DNA of 33,306 bases from the NCBI GenBank assembly GCA_024692205.1, contig JAILMX010000084.1, forward strand, positions 1 through 33,306. The letters are read 5' to 3'. The DNA is from Desulfovibrio sp. GTDB taxonomy: Bacteria > Desulfobacterota > Desulfovibrionia > Desulfovibrionales > Desulfovibrionaceae. How positions within the stretch are numbered: the first letter of the stretch is position 1; the number at the start of each line of letters is the position of its first letter. This document shows, piece by piece, positions 1 through 8,393 of the stretch. The position numbers and the translations under genes were made by a program. The notes beneath the pieces are model-generated. The model made no database searches and was not told the origin of the DNA. It worked only from the letters and a program-made list of their open reading frames with translations.

Positions 1-1
1 G

Positions 2-553
2 GCTTCGATAGGCGATGCCGTCACAGGTCCGCAGGACAAATGGAAGGAAAAAAAAGGCACGCAGCTCGCCACCCTTGAGCGGGAGCACAACCCAAAGCCC
101 ATCTACGCCCCGGAAAAGGGCGAAATAAGCGCCCTCCACACCGAGCTTGAAGGCGCATTCATCGAGGCGGGCACCGCCATCGCGACCATACGCCATATGC
201 TCACCCGCGAGGAGGTCGAGCACGTCATCCTGAAAAAGGCGCTCTACCTCTTCCGCGCGCCGGAAAGGGCTAAATACTACTTCACGCCCGAGGTCGACAT
301 GAAGATCCGGGCATCCGACGCGCACTCCGTAACCGTCCGCGACGGCATGGAGCTCATGATCATGTCGCGGATGAAGCGTGAGGTGCCTCTGCACTACAAA
401 GGCCCCGACGGAGTCATCTACGCCGTCTACTTCAGGAGCACCGAGAACATGGATGCCGACGCCCCCCTCATCGGCGTGTGCACGCGGGAGCAACTGCCCG
501 CCATTCAGGACGTCGTCATGCGCATAAAGACCGAATGGCCGGAAAGGGGTTGA
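2..553 (+). CDS. Partial protein (5' end outside window) with a lipoyl/biotinyl (barrel-sandwich)-like segment
   Basis: The frame of the 197..553 ORF is open back to base 2 (ASIGDAVTGPQDKWKEKKGTQ...IYAPEKGEISALHTELEGAFIEAGTAIATIRH). The segment 'IYAPEKGEISALHTELEGAFIEAGTAIATI' resembles a biotinyl/lipoyl or HlyD-type sandwich hybrid but has no obvious modified lysine. Confidence 0.6.
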   Translation, partial: ASIGDAVTGPQDKWKEKKGTQLATLEREHNPKPIYAPEKGEISALHTELEGAFIEAGTAIATIRHMLTREEVEHVILKKALYLFRAPERAKYYFTPEVDMKIRASDAHSVTVRDGMELMIMSRMKREVPLHYKGPDGVIYAVYFRSTENMDADAPLIGVCTREQLPAIQDVVMRIKTEWPERG

Positions 554-554
554 C

Positions 555-893
555 ATGGGAGAAGCACTGCAGATACGCGTCTCGGCCGTCACCTGGAACG
601 AAGACCTGCTCGAAAAGCTCTGGCCCCGCCTGTCGGAGCTCGCTTTCAGCATCCCCGTTCGCTTCGAGAAGCACGGCGTCTTCGACATGGTGAAGGCCCT
701 CGACGAGGGGCTGACCTTCATGGACTGGTCAACGGCACGCAAGGAAAAGATGGGCCCCGGCATACGCGAGGCGGCACGCCTGAAAAAGGCGATTGAGGAG
801 GCCCTGGCGGCCTGGGACCCGCGAGCCGCGAACAAACTCAGCGACCAGCTTGAATCGATGCTCGACACATTGGAACAGAACTTTACAGAATAA
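555..893 (+). CDS. Conserved hypothetical protein, 112 aa
   Basis: ATG lies 1 nt after the upstream stop, is co-directional, and is followed closely by ssb. Codon use looks like real coding sequence. Confidence 0.7.
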   Translation: MGEALQIRVSAVTWNEDLLEKLWPRLSELAFSIPVRFEKHGVFDMVKALDEGLTFMDWSTARKEKMGPGIREAARLKKAIEEALAAWDPRAANKLSDQLESMLDTLEQNFTE

Positions 894-905
894 AAAGGAG
901 CCAAC

Positions 906-1427
906 ATGCTCAACAAGGTAATGCTCATCGGCCGTCTGGGCGCTGATCCGGAACTCAAATACACGCAGAGCGGTTCTCCCGTGACATCCCTGCGCATCGC
1001 CACTGACGAATCCTACAACGACCGCGACGGCAACCGCGTCGAACGCACCGAGTGGCACCGCGTCAGCGTTTTCCAGCGCCAGGCCGAGAATTGTGCAAAT
1101 TATCTCAAGAAGGGCAGCCTCGTCTATGTAGAGGGCAGCCTTCTGACCCGCAAATGGCAGGATCAGCAGGGGCAGGACCGTTACACGACCGAGATCCGCG
1201 CCCAGCGCGTACAGTTTCTTGACAGGCGCGGCGACAACGCCCAGAGTGACGGCTCACGGCATGAGGGAGGCCCCCGGCGGGCGCCCGGCCACCAGCAGGA
1301 CAGCGCCCCCAGGCAGGATGCCGGCTATGCGGCGCCAACGGGCGGATCCGAGGCCATGGCCAGGGATTACGACGATTCCCCATTCCCGTCCGGTGCGGAC
1401 ACCGGCATGGACAAGGTTCCCTTTTAA
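906..1427 (+). CDS. ssb: Single-stranded DNA-binding protein
   Basis: N-terminal OB fold typical of SSB ([29 protein letters not shown]...EWHRVSVF...[15 protein letters not shown]), disordered Q/G/P linker, C-terminal ...DKVPF. AAGGAG RBS upstream. Confidence 0.95.
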   Translation: MLNKVMLIGRLGADPELKYTQSGSPVTSLRIATDESYNDRDGNRVERTEWHRVSVFQRQAENCANYLKKGSLVYVEGSLLTRKWQDQQGQDRYTTEIRAQRVQFLDRRGDNAQSDGSRHEGGPRRAPGHQQDSAPRQDAGYAAPTGGSEAMARDYDDSPFPSGADTGMDKVPF

Positions 1428-1458
1428 GGGCTTTTCGCAAAAAATTTTTAAGAATGGA

Positions 1459-1488
1459 TTGACTTTCTGTTAGTTTTTTCACAAGATA
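1459..1488 (+). promoter_or_regulatory. Candidate sigma70-like promoter for sat
   Basis: TTGACT (1459-1464), about 17 nt spacer, weak -10 near CAAGAT/AGATAC, in the ssb-sat intergenic region. Confidence 0.35.
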
Positions 1489-1572
1489 CCGGGAGCAAGA
1501 GCATAACCATTCGGTCGGATCCGTTGTCCGGTCTGAAAGGTTCGTACAACTACAACCTGGAGGAAATTCTCA

Positions 1573-2844
1573 ATGTCCAAGCTGGTACCCCCTCATGGCG
1601 GAAAGGGCCTCGTCTGCTGCCTGCTCGAAGGCAAAGCTCTGGAAGATGAAAAGAAAAAGGCCGAGGGCCTGAAAAAAATCGAAATTTCTTCGCGCGCCAA
1701 GGGCGACCTGATCATGATGGGCATCGGCGGATTCTCTCCGCTGAACGGTTTCATGACCAAGGAGAACTGGAAAAGCGTTGTTGAGAAGATGACCCTGGCC
1801 GACGGCACCTTCTGGCCCGTGCCCGTCACCCTCGACGTCTCCGCTGCCGACGCGAAAGAAATGAAGGTCGGGCAGGAAATCGCCCTCGTCCGCAACGGCG
1901 AACTGATGGCCACCATGAAGGTCGAGGACATCTACGAGATGGACGAAGCCGCCAAAAAATGGGAATGCGAGCTCGTCTTCAAGGGCGAAGGCCCCGACTC
2001 CGAGAAGTTCTGGGAAGTGGCTCTCGAAGACCACCCCGGCGTCAAGATGGTCATGGCCCAGAAGGAATTCAACGTGGGCGGCACCGTGAAGGTGCTCTCT
2101 CAGGGCGAATTCCCCACAAAGTTCCCCGGCGTCTACCTGACCCCCGCCCAGCTTCGCGCGAAAATGGACGAGCGCGAATGGGCCAACGTGGCCGCCCTGC
2201 AGCTGCGCAACCCCATGCACCGCTCGCATGAGTATCTCTGCAAAATCGGCGTCGAAGTCTGCGACGGCGTGGTCATTCATTCCCTCGTCGGCAATCTGAA
2301 GCCCGGCGACATCCCGGCTGAAGTCCGCGTGAAGTGCATCGACAAGCTCGTCGAGAAGTACTTCGTGCCCGAGAACGTCATCCAGGCTGGCTATCCTCTG
2401 GACATGCGCTACGCTGGTCCCCGCGAGGCCCTGCTCCACGCCACCTTCCGCCAGAACTACGGCATCAACCAGCAGATCGTGGGCCGCGACCACGCCGGCG
2501 TGGGCGACTTCTACGGCATGTTCGAAGCTCAGCAGATCTTCGACAAAATTCCCCAGCCCGCTGAAGAAGGCAAGCGCCTCCTCTGCAAGCCCATGAAGAT
2601 CGACTGGACCTTCTACTGCAAGAAGTGTGACGGTATGGCTTCCATGCGCACGTGCCCCCACTCCAAGGAAGACCGCGTCATCCTCTCCGGCACCAAGCTC
2701 CGCAAGATGCTTTCCGAAGGCGCCGAGGTTCCGGATCATTTTGGTCGCGAAGAAGTGCTCGACATACTGCGCGAGTACTATTCTGGTCTGACCAACAAGG
2801 TCGAGATCAAAATGCAGCGCGCCGCTTCCGGTTCAACCATGTAG
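1573..2844 (+). CDS. sat: Sulfate adenylyltransferase (dissimilatory ATP sulfurylase)
   Basis: Full-length match to the Sat family: [40 protein letters not shown], and [17 protein letters not shown]. Good RBS (GGAGG). Confidence 0.97.
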   Translation: MSKLVPPHGGKGLVCCLLEGKALEDEKKKAEGLKKIEISSRAKGDLIMMGIGGFSPLNGFMTKENWKSVVEKMTLADGTFWPVPVTLDVSAADAKEMKVGQEIALVRNGELMATMKVEDIYEMDEAAKKWECELVFKGEGPDSEKFWEVALEDHPGVKMVMAQKEFNVGGTVKVLSQGEFPTKFPGVYLTPAQLRAKMDEREWANVAALQLRNPMHRSHEYLCKIGVEVCDGVVIHSLVGNLKPGDIPAEVRVKCIDKLVEKYFVPENVIQAGYPLDMRYAGPREALLHATFRQNYGINQQIVGRDHAGVGDFYGMFEAQQIFDKIPQPAEEGKRLLCKPMKIDWTFYCKKCDGMASMRTCPHSKEDRVILSGTKLRKMLSEGAEVPDHFGREEVLDILREYYSGLTNKVEIKMQRAASGSTM

Positions 2845-2871
2845 CATCCTGCGGCACACGCAAATCGAAAA

Positions 2872-2899
2872 GGGGCGTCCTTTCGGGCGCCCCTTTTTT
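2872..2899 (+). terminator. Rho-independent terminator after sat
   Basis: GGGGCGTCC-TTTC-GGGCGCCCC (one G-T wobble) followed by a T run. Confidence 0.85.
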
Positions 2900-2980
2900 C
2901 GCTCTTCACACGCGTCTTTACGAAAGTCGGCAAAAAGGCTACCGTACGGCTTTGAAACGCTCTACCGTGACAGGTGACCG

Positions 2981-4003
2981 ATGCACAAATTCAACCGTTT
3001 TTCCGCCACGTCGCTCACTTTCGCCCTTCTGGGCCTGCTTTTCAGCCTCTGGACACTTTTCGGCAACGAGGTAAACTTCTGCGTGACGGCAGGATGCACT
3101 CTGTATCAGGATTTCACGATCGCTGGTGTTTCCCTGTGGGTCTTTGGCGCTGCTTCCTTCGCGGTTTTCATGCTTCTCGCCGTCACGGGCTCCGTGCGCA
3201 TCGGCCGCGTCATCTCAGGCCTCGCCCTCCTTGCGGACTGCGGTCTGCTTCTGCTCATGGCTGTAACCGCCCCCTGTCTCAACTGCCTGATTGCCGCCAT
3301 ATTCTTCGCCCTCACCTACCGATCCTTCCGCCTGGCGGCCATCGCCGGCAATACGGAAAGGCCTTCCGCTCCCGGCAGATCATGGCTTGTCGCCGCATGG
3401 CTCGTCCTCTTCATCATGAACGCTGGTGCCGTTCTCCGCTCGGAAACAGGGTCCTGGGCGATACTCGGTTCCGATGAAGACGCCTCCGTGCACATGTATT
3501 TCACGCCCGGCTGCCCCAGCTGCCGGGAAGGTCTGGCGGCGCTTTCCGGCAGCGTTGAAACGGCCTTCTACCCCATGCCGGCCGAGGATGGGGATTACTT
3601 TAAGGTGCAGGCCATGCTCCCCCTTCTCGACAAGGGTATGAACATTGCCGAAGCCGCCCAGCAGGTGCAGGAGAACCCGGGTGGAAGCTTCCGGGACGCC
3701 CTGTCTCCAGAACACCTGCTTCTGCGGCTGCGCATGCTGCGCAACAAGGCGCATGTCTTCACCTCCGGCTCGACAAAGGTGCCCTATTTCGAATTTCACG
3801 GACTTCCGTCGATGCTCAAGAAGCGCAGTCAACGCCGTGAAGGCGCGCCGGCCCCGGCCTCCCCGCAGCCGTCTCAGCCATCTTCGCAACAAACCCCGCC
3901 AGATCCGGTCACGATGCCGCCGACATCGCACAATCCCGATCTGCCGGAAGAGCTCACCCCGCCGGTTTCAGGGCACTGCAGCGGCGAAAAACCCTGCAAC
4001 TAA
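2981..4003 (+). CDS. VKOR-like membrane protein fused to a thioredoxin/DsbA-like domain
   Basis: Several TM helices; loop cysteines NFCVTAGCTLYQDFTIAGVSLWVFG and a membrane CxxC (APCLNC) as in VKOR; then HMYFTPGCPSC and a candidate cis-Pro segment (STKVPYFEFHG) as in Trx/DsbA domains. Confidence 0.75.
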   Translation: MHKFNRFSATSLTFALLGLLFSLWTLFGNEVNFCVTAGCTLYQDFTIAGVSLWVFGAASFAVFMLLAVTGSVRIGRVISGLALLADCGLLLLMAVTAPCLNCLIAAIFFALTYRSFRLAAIAGNTERPSAPGRSWLVAAWLVLFIMNAGAVLRSETGSWAILGSDEDASVHMYFTPGCPSCREGLAALSGSVETAFYPMPAEDGDYFKVQAMLPLLDKGMNIAEAAQQVQENPGGSFRDALSPEHLLLRLRMLRNKAHVFTSGSTKVPYFEFHGLPSMLKKRSQRREGAPAPASPQPSQPSSQQTPPDPVTMPPTSHNPDLPEELTPPVSGHCSGEKPCN

Positions 4004-4012
4004 GCATGAATA

Positions 4013-4045
4013 GACGGCCCCCGGTTCATCCTCGGGCCGTCTTTC
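4013..4045 (+). terminator. Hairpin terminator after the VKOR fusion gene
   Basis: GACGGCCC...GGGCCGTC (8-bp perfect stem, 4013-4020/4034-4041) followed by a short TTT. Confidence 0.6.
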
Positions 4046-4065
4046 ATATCGAGATACCATTTTCA

Positions 4066-4093
4066 TTGAAATAAGCCTCTCCGACCGTATTTT
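4066..4093 (+). promoter_or_regulatory. Candidate sigma70-like promoter for the diguanylate cyclase gene
   Basis: TTGAAA (4066-4071), 16 nt spacer, TATTTT (4088-4093). Confidence 0.45.
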
Positions 4094-4102
4094 AGGTTTA
4101 GC

Positions 4103-5575
4103 ATGGATAACAAAGGCAGAAAAAAACACATAATACAGTTGGCTGTATTAGCAATATTTATTAGTTTTCTATCCACTACTATTCTATCAATACGATCTCT
4201 AGACTCGTTGATACAACACAACGCACAATCTCTTACAAATCTTCTGTCATCAAGTATTTTTGATTCAGTCAGAAATGCAGTTCTAAAACCATGCATGGTT
4301 TCTCGTATAATATCTGGTGACAACCTACTGGTAAATCTTCTACGGACTGAACAATCTTACACAGAAGATTATATTGCCTACAGACTTGACAGATATCTAG
4401 CAGGAATAAAAAGACGAATTGATTTTGATTCAGCATTCTTTGTTCCAAATGCCTGTAATCATATTTTCGGATTAAATGAGAAGTTTATGCGACTCGACAA
4501 AAGTATAGAATCGCAGAGCACTAAATATGACGATTTTATCAATAGTGGAAGAACAAGTTTTCCACTTATACAAACAGATCCATTCAATAATCGAAAAAAA
4601 ATGCTTTATATTCTTAGTCGCATCTCCGATGAGGTCGGCAAAGTTGTTGGAATGTGCGGCGTCGGCATTATGCAAGAAACAATTCAAGAAATCTTACGCA
4701 GTTTTGAGCAGCAATACAATGTGAAGATACATCTCACTGACTGGGATGGAAAAAGCATGTTTTCATCAGAGGCAAATTCTTCTGATGGAAAAACTATCAA
4801 AGATTTACCACAATCATTTAGACAAAATAGAGAATTCGCATACACTGAAAATGATAACGGTGGATATACAATAACACGTTATCTAAATGATATTGGGTGG
4901 TTTGTAGTCATTAAAGGTGAAAGGATAGAAGGGAAAGATGCTTTTACCCATATAATTGTCGGTAATATTATAGCTATTGTAGTAATTTTTCTTCTACTCT
5001 TCTTGGCAATGCATTTTCTTATGCGTTCCGAGCGAACTCATCTGAAAAACAAAGCCTTTACTGACGAATTGACTGGCATTGCCAATCGCGCCGGTTTTGA
5101 AGCGGCTATGGGTGAAACAGTATCGAAAGACGGAGAAAACGGAGCTCTTTTTATTCTAGATTTGGATCATTTCAAAGAAGTGAACGACAATCTTGGGCAT
5201 CCCACTGGCGATCTTCTTCTCAAGCAAACGGCGAAGAAACTTCAGTCTCTCATAAGGGCAAGCGACATTGTGGCTCGATTAGGCGGCGACGAATTTGTCG
5301 TCTATTGTTCAGGATTCAAGCAGCCTGATCAGATTGCAATGAAAGCTGAAAATATACGTCAAACAGTAATGCAGCACTATGACTTACCCGACGGACTAAA
5401 GCTTACAGTCTCGACAAGCATTGGCATTGCCTTGTACCCGGCTCATGGGAATACCTACGATTTACTGTACAAAAATGCCGACAAGGCTCTTTATGCGTCC
5501 AAAGAGGGTGGGCGAAACAGGTTTACAATGATTGATGGATCTTCAGCACGGAATTCGGAAGAGTCGGCTGGATGA
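4103..5575 (+). CDS. Membrane-anchored diguanylate cyclase: periplasmic sensor domain (dCache-like) plus GGDEF
   Basis: Two TM helices flank a long extracytoplasmic domain; the C-terminus has FTDELTGIANRAGFE, LDLDHFKEVND, and RASDIVARLGGDEF. Markedly A+T-rich relative to neighbours. Confidence 0.9.
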   Translation: MDNKGRKKHIIQLAVLAIFISFLSTTILSIRSLDSLIQHNAQSLTNLLSSSIFDSVRNAVLKPCMVSRIISGDNLLVNLLRTEQSYTEDYIAYRLDRYLAGIKRRIDFDSAFFVPNACNHIFGLNEKFMRLDKSIESQSTKYDDFINSGRTSFPLIQTDPFNNRKKMLYILSRISDEVGKVVGMCGVGIMQETIQEILRSFEQQYNVKIHLTDWDGKSMFSSEANSSDGKTIKDLPQSFRQNREFAYTENDNGGYTITRYLNDIGWFVVIKGERIEGKDAFTHIIVGNIIAIVVIFLLLFLAMHFLMRSERTHLKNKAFTDELTGIANRAGFEAAMGETVSKDGENGALFILDLDHFKEVNDNLGHPTGDLLLKQTAKKLQSLIRASDIVARLGGDEFVVYCSGFKQPDQIAMKAENIRQTVMQHYDLPDGLKLTVSTSIGIALYPAHGNTYDLLYKNADKALYASKEGGRNRFTMIDGSSARNSEESAG

Positions 5576-5726
5576 CGCGCCACGACGCAACGCGATGCGG
5601 AAAATTCTGCGGCGACCTCCGACGAGCCATGGGTCAATCCCGCCATCCCGGTCGCCGCTCCTCACAGCCCTAAAACCTGTGGCCGTGCCCCGCCACGTCA
5701 GAGAGCGAAGACTCCCCAAAAGCCAC

Positions 5727-6023
5727 TCACGGCATGAAAAGCGCAGGCTCCTCATTGATAAGGGCAGACGCTATCAGCCGGCTGTCGGGCTTGTACGTGC
5801 CGTTCTGCACCTGAATGCGGAGTGCCGCGACCTTGTCCGTACGCACATCGGGGGCATCCTGCGCAGCCCTGCTCGCTTCGGCAAGCAAACGGGCATCATG
5901 CGAAACTGTAACAACGTCCCCCCAGCCGGCAGTGGATATCTGCCTGGCCGATGCGTCCCGATCGGCCTCATGCACCTGTTCCAGGGGATTCAGGGAGATG
6001 CTGTTCGTCGATATCTTCATCAT
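5727..6023 (-). CDS. flgM: Anti-sigma-28 factor FlgM
   Basis: C-terminal FlgM signature VRTDKVAALRIQVQNGTYKPDSRLIASALINE. Start placed at MMKISTNS with upstream AAGAGAG rather than the longer ORF start. Confidence 0.85.
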   Translation of the reverse strand: MMKISTNSISLNPLEQVHEADRDASARQISTAGWGDVVTVSHDARLLAEASRAAQDAPDVRTDKVAALRIQVQNGTYKPDSRLIASALINEEPALFMP

Positions 6024-6048
6024 ACACACTCTCTTATCAATTCCGCCA

Positions 6049-6480
6049 TCATGGACTCTCACCCGTGAGCATGCTGCCGTCCACCTTACCGCGGGTGACC
6101 TTCAACAGGGCACCGTGGGCTATCCGGTCTTCCTCTTCGGTCAGCGGGCGAAGGCCGTCTTCGGTTTCCCCCATGATCTGCAAACGTTTGCCGGGAGGAT
6201 AGGTGAAACGCACGGCAAAGCCCAAGCGGTCTGATATCTCCCTGCGGATGTCCTCCACTATGGGATTATCGCTGCCGGTGAAGATCAAGCTCTCATACAG
6301 TTCACGCGCGACCTTCTCAACAAAGTCATTTCTCTTGATGGACGGATCGGGGTCATCGGGGATGAGCCCCATGGCCACACGGCGCCGCACTCGGAATCGC
6401 GCAAGCCTTCTGGCCGCGAGCAACTGTTGCTCATAGCCCTGCAGCATCATGCGTTTCTGTAGAGAGCCCTGCTCATCCAT
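6049..6480 (-). CDS. Conserved hypothetical protein upstream of flgM
   Basis: 143-aa ORF, co-directional with and immediately upstream of flgM; charged, with plausible domain composition. Family not identified. Confidence 0.65.
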   Translation of the reverse strand: MDEQGSLQKRMMLQGYEQQLLAARRLARFRVRRRVAMGLIPDDPDPSIKRNDFVEKVARELYESLIFTGSDNPIVEDIRREISDRLGFAVRFTYPPGKRLQIMGETEDGLRPLTEEEDRIAHGALLKVTRGKVDGSMLTGESP

Positions 6481-6536
6481 GCTTCTCTTCCCTGCCCGGC
6501 TTTTCGGTCGGAATCAAAAAATTCTTTAGAGTTTTT

Positions 6537-7409
6537 TTAAGAGAGCTTCACATTTTTCGCAATCTCAAGACACAGATCCGCCTTGTTCAACGTGTACAGG
6601 TGGATGCCCGGCGCGCCGCAGTCGAGAAGCTGACGTATCTGAAGCACGGCGAAAGCCAGGCCGGCCTCGCGTACGGCGGCCTCGCCGCCCTTTTTGTCCG
6701 CCTCTTCCAGGCTGAGCCAGAGCTTTGCCGGTATGGAGGCGCCGCTCAGCGACAGCACCCGCTTGAACGAAGCGAAACTGCGTATCGTCAGCACGCCGGG
6801 GATGACGGGGGCCGTCACACCCCGCGCACGGAGATCACCGACAAGAGCGGCGTATTCGCGCACGTCGAAAAAGAGCTGAGTGACGGCGAAATCAGCGCCC
6901 GAAAGCATTTTCCGTGCCGTGAAGGCGCGGTCGTCGGCATAACTCGCGGATTCGGGATGAGGCGTCGGATATGCCGCCACGCCGAGGGAAAACGAAGGGC
7001 GAACCTTGCGAATGAAGGAGACGAGATCCGATGCATGGCGGAAATGCCCGGTGGACCAGTCCCATTGCATATCACGGGGGGCATCGCCCCGCAGGGCGAG
7101 TACGTTCTCAATGCCGGCATCGGCAAGCTGGCCGAGGAAATTCTCTATTCGCCCGGGATCGGCCCCGACGCATGTCAGATGCACCATGGTGGTAAGGCCG
7201 CGCTTGGCAAGCTCCGCAGCGACGGAGACGGTTCTATCCTGCTTGCTGCCGCCGGCCCCATAGGTAATGGAGGCGAAAAGAGGATTGAGCGTTTTCAGGC
7301 TTTCGACCGTCTCGAAAAAGGACGGAAGCTGCGCGTCATCCGCCGGGGGAAAGAACTCAAGCGAAAAGAAGGGTCTCGTGTTCTTTTCAATCAGTGTGCC
7401 TATGCGCAT
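6537..7409 (-). CDS. metF: 5,10-methylenetetrahydrofolate reductase
   Basis: SLEFFPP, FASITYGAGGS, HLTCVG, NVLALRGDAP, GVAAYPTPHPES, FAVTQLFFD, PVIPGVLTI. GAGGAGG RBS. Confidence 0.95.
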   Translation of the reverse strand: MRIGTLIEKNTRPFFSLEFFPPADDAQLPSFFETVESLKTLNPLFASITYGAGGSKQDRTVSVAAELAKRGLTTMVHLTCVGADPGRIENFLGQLADAGIENVLALRGDAPRDMQWDWSTGHFRHASDLVSFIRKVRPSFSLGVAAYPTPHPESASYADDRAFTARKMLSGADFAVTQLFFDVREYAALVGDLRARGVTAPVIPGVLTIRSFASFKRVLSLSGASIPAKLWLSLEEADKKGGEAAVREAGLAFAVLQIRQLLDCGAPGIHLYTLNKADLCLEIAKNVKLS

Positions 7410-7430
7410 GACTGCCTCCTCGAGGAGCTT

Positions 7431-7475
7431 TTTTCTTGAATTTCTATATCAAGAAAAGTTGATATGTCAAGAAAA
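7431..7475. promoter_or_regulatory. Palindromic operator-like element upstream of metF
   Basis: ATATCAA-GAAAAG-TTGATAT (7446-7465, perfect 7-bp arms), overlapping TTTTCTTGA-N9-TCAAGAAAA (7431-7457) and a further TCAAGAAAA (7467-7475). Confidence 0.65.
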
Positions 7476-7532
7476 TCATACTGAACCGAAAGAAGCTTGC
7501 AAATTTTCGTTGTTGGACGTAGAGCTTTGCGC

Positions 7533-8393
7533 ATGAAGAGTTTGCGCCGCGTCGCACCGGCCGTCCTTTCGGTGGCACTGGCCTTCCTGATCCTGACAGG
7601 CGAAATCAGAGCATCGGCCGCATGGGTGAGCCTTGAAGCCGGCCTGGAGACCGCAGAATTCGATCTGCCACCTGATGCGGAAGGAAACGCGACCGAACGG
7701 ACAATCACCGTTCTGCGCATAGACCCGGAAAAATGTGATTTCCTGCTCTGCTCTGCTTCTCTCGACGGGCGAGGCGCACGCACGCTCGACGCCTGGGGGG
7801 AGGAATACGCCCTTTCGGCCGCCATCAACGCAAGCATGTACCTGCCAGACGGCAGCACGAGCACGGGATACATGCGCGAGGGTCGGCACGTGAACAACGG
7901 CCGCATTGTGAAGCGCTTCGGCGCGTTCTTTGTCGCCGGCCCCGACGACGCATCTCTGCCCGCGGCCGCTATCCTCGACCGGGACGCTCCGGGCTGGGAG
8001 GAAAAACTCGCCCACTACCGCCTCGTCATCCAGAACTATCGCATGATAGACGCTGAAAGGCGTCTGCTCTGGGCCGAAGGTGGTCCCTTGTACGCCATTT
8101 CAGCCGTGGCGCAGACAGGTGACGGGCGAATACTCTTCCTCCACTGCCGCCGCCCGGTCGAAGCCCACCGCTTTGCGCGCGATCTGCTGGAGCTGCCGCT
8201 CGACGTGCGCACTGTCATGTACGTTGAGGGCGGCGCACAGGCGGGCATGCTCATACGCTCCGCCACTCTGCGCCGAACGATCACGGGCGCACCGGACATC
8301 CCCTTTCTCATAACGGGCAGGCTCTCAGCCCCCTTGCCGAACGTTCTCGGCGTCAGGGCAAAGTCCGCTCCCGTTGAGGCGTCAACGCCGTGA
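7533..8393 (+). CDS. Phosphodiester glycosidase family (NAGPA/DUF2233) exported protein
   Basis: Signal peptide MKSLRRVAPAVLSVALAFLILTGEIRASA; ALSAAINASMYLPDGSTSTGYMREG...; DVRTVMYVEGGAQAGM. ATG at 7533 preferred over the TTG at 7497. Confidence 0.75.
   Translation: MKSLRRVAPAVLSVALAFLILTGEIRASAAWVSLEAGLETAEFDLPPDAEGNATERTITVLRIDPEKCDFLLCSASLDGRGARTLDAWGEEYALSAAINASMYLPDGSTSTGYMREGRHVNNGRIVKRFGAFFVAGPDDASLPAAAILDRDAPGWEEKLAHYRLVIQNYRMIDAERRLLWAEGGPLYAISAVAQTGDGRILFLHCRRPVEAHRFARDLLELPLDVRTVMYVEGGAQAGMLIRSATLRRTITGAPDIPFLITGRLSAPLPNVLGVRAKSAPVEASTP

Noticed and set aside
1570-2739. 389-aa minus-strand ORF antisense to sat
   Set aside because: Composition-driven shadow ORF (His/Ala/Gly/Leu-rich, no recognizable domain) opposite a confident sat gene.
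5532-6068. 178-aa plus-strand ORF after the cyclase
   Set aside because: Overlaps flgM on the opposite strand; R/H/P-rich, not protein-like.
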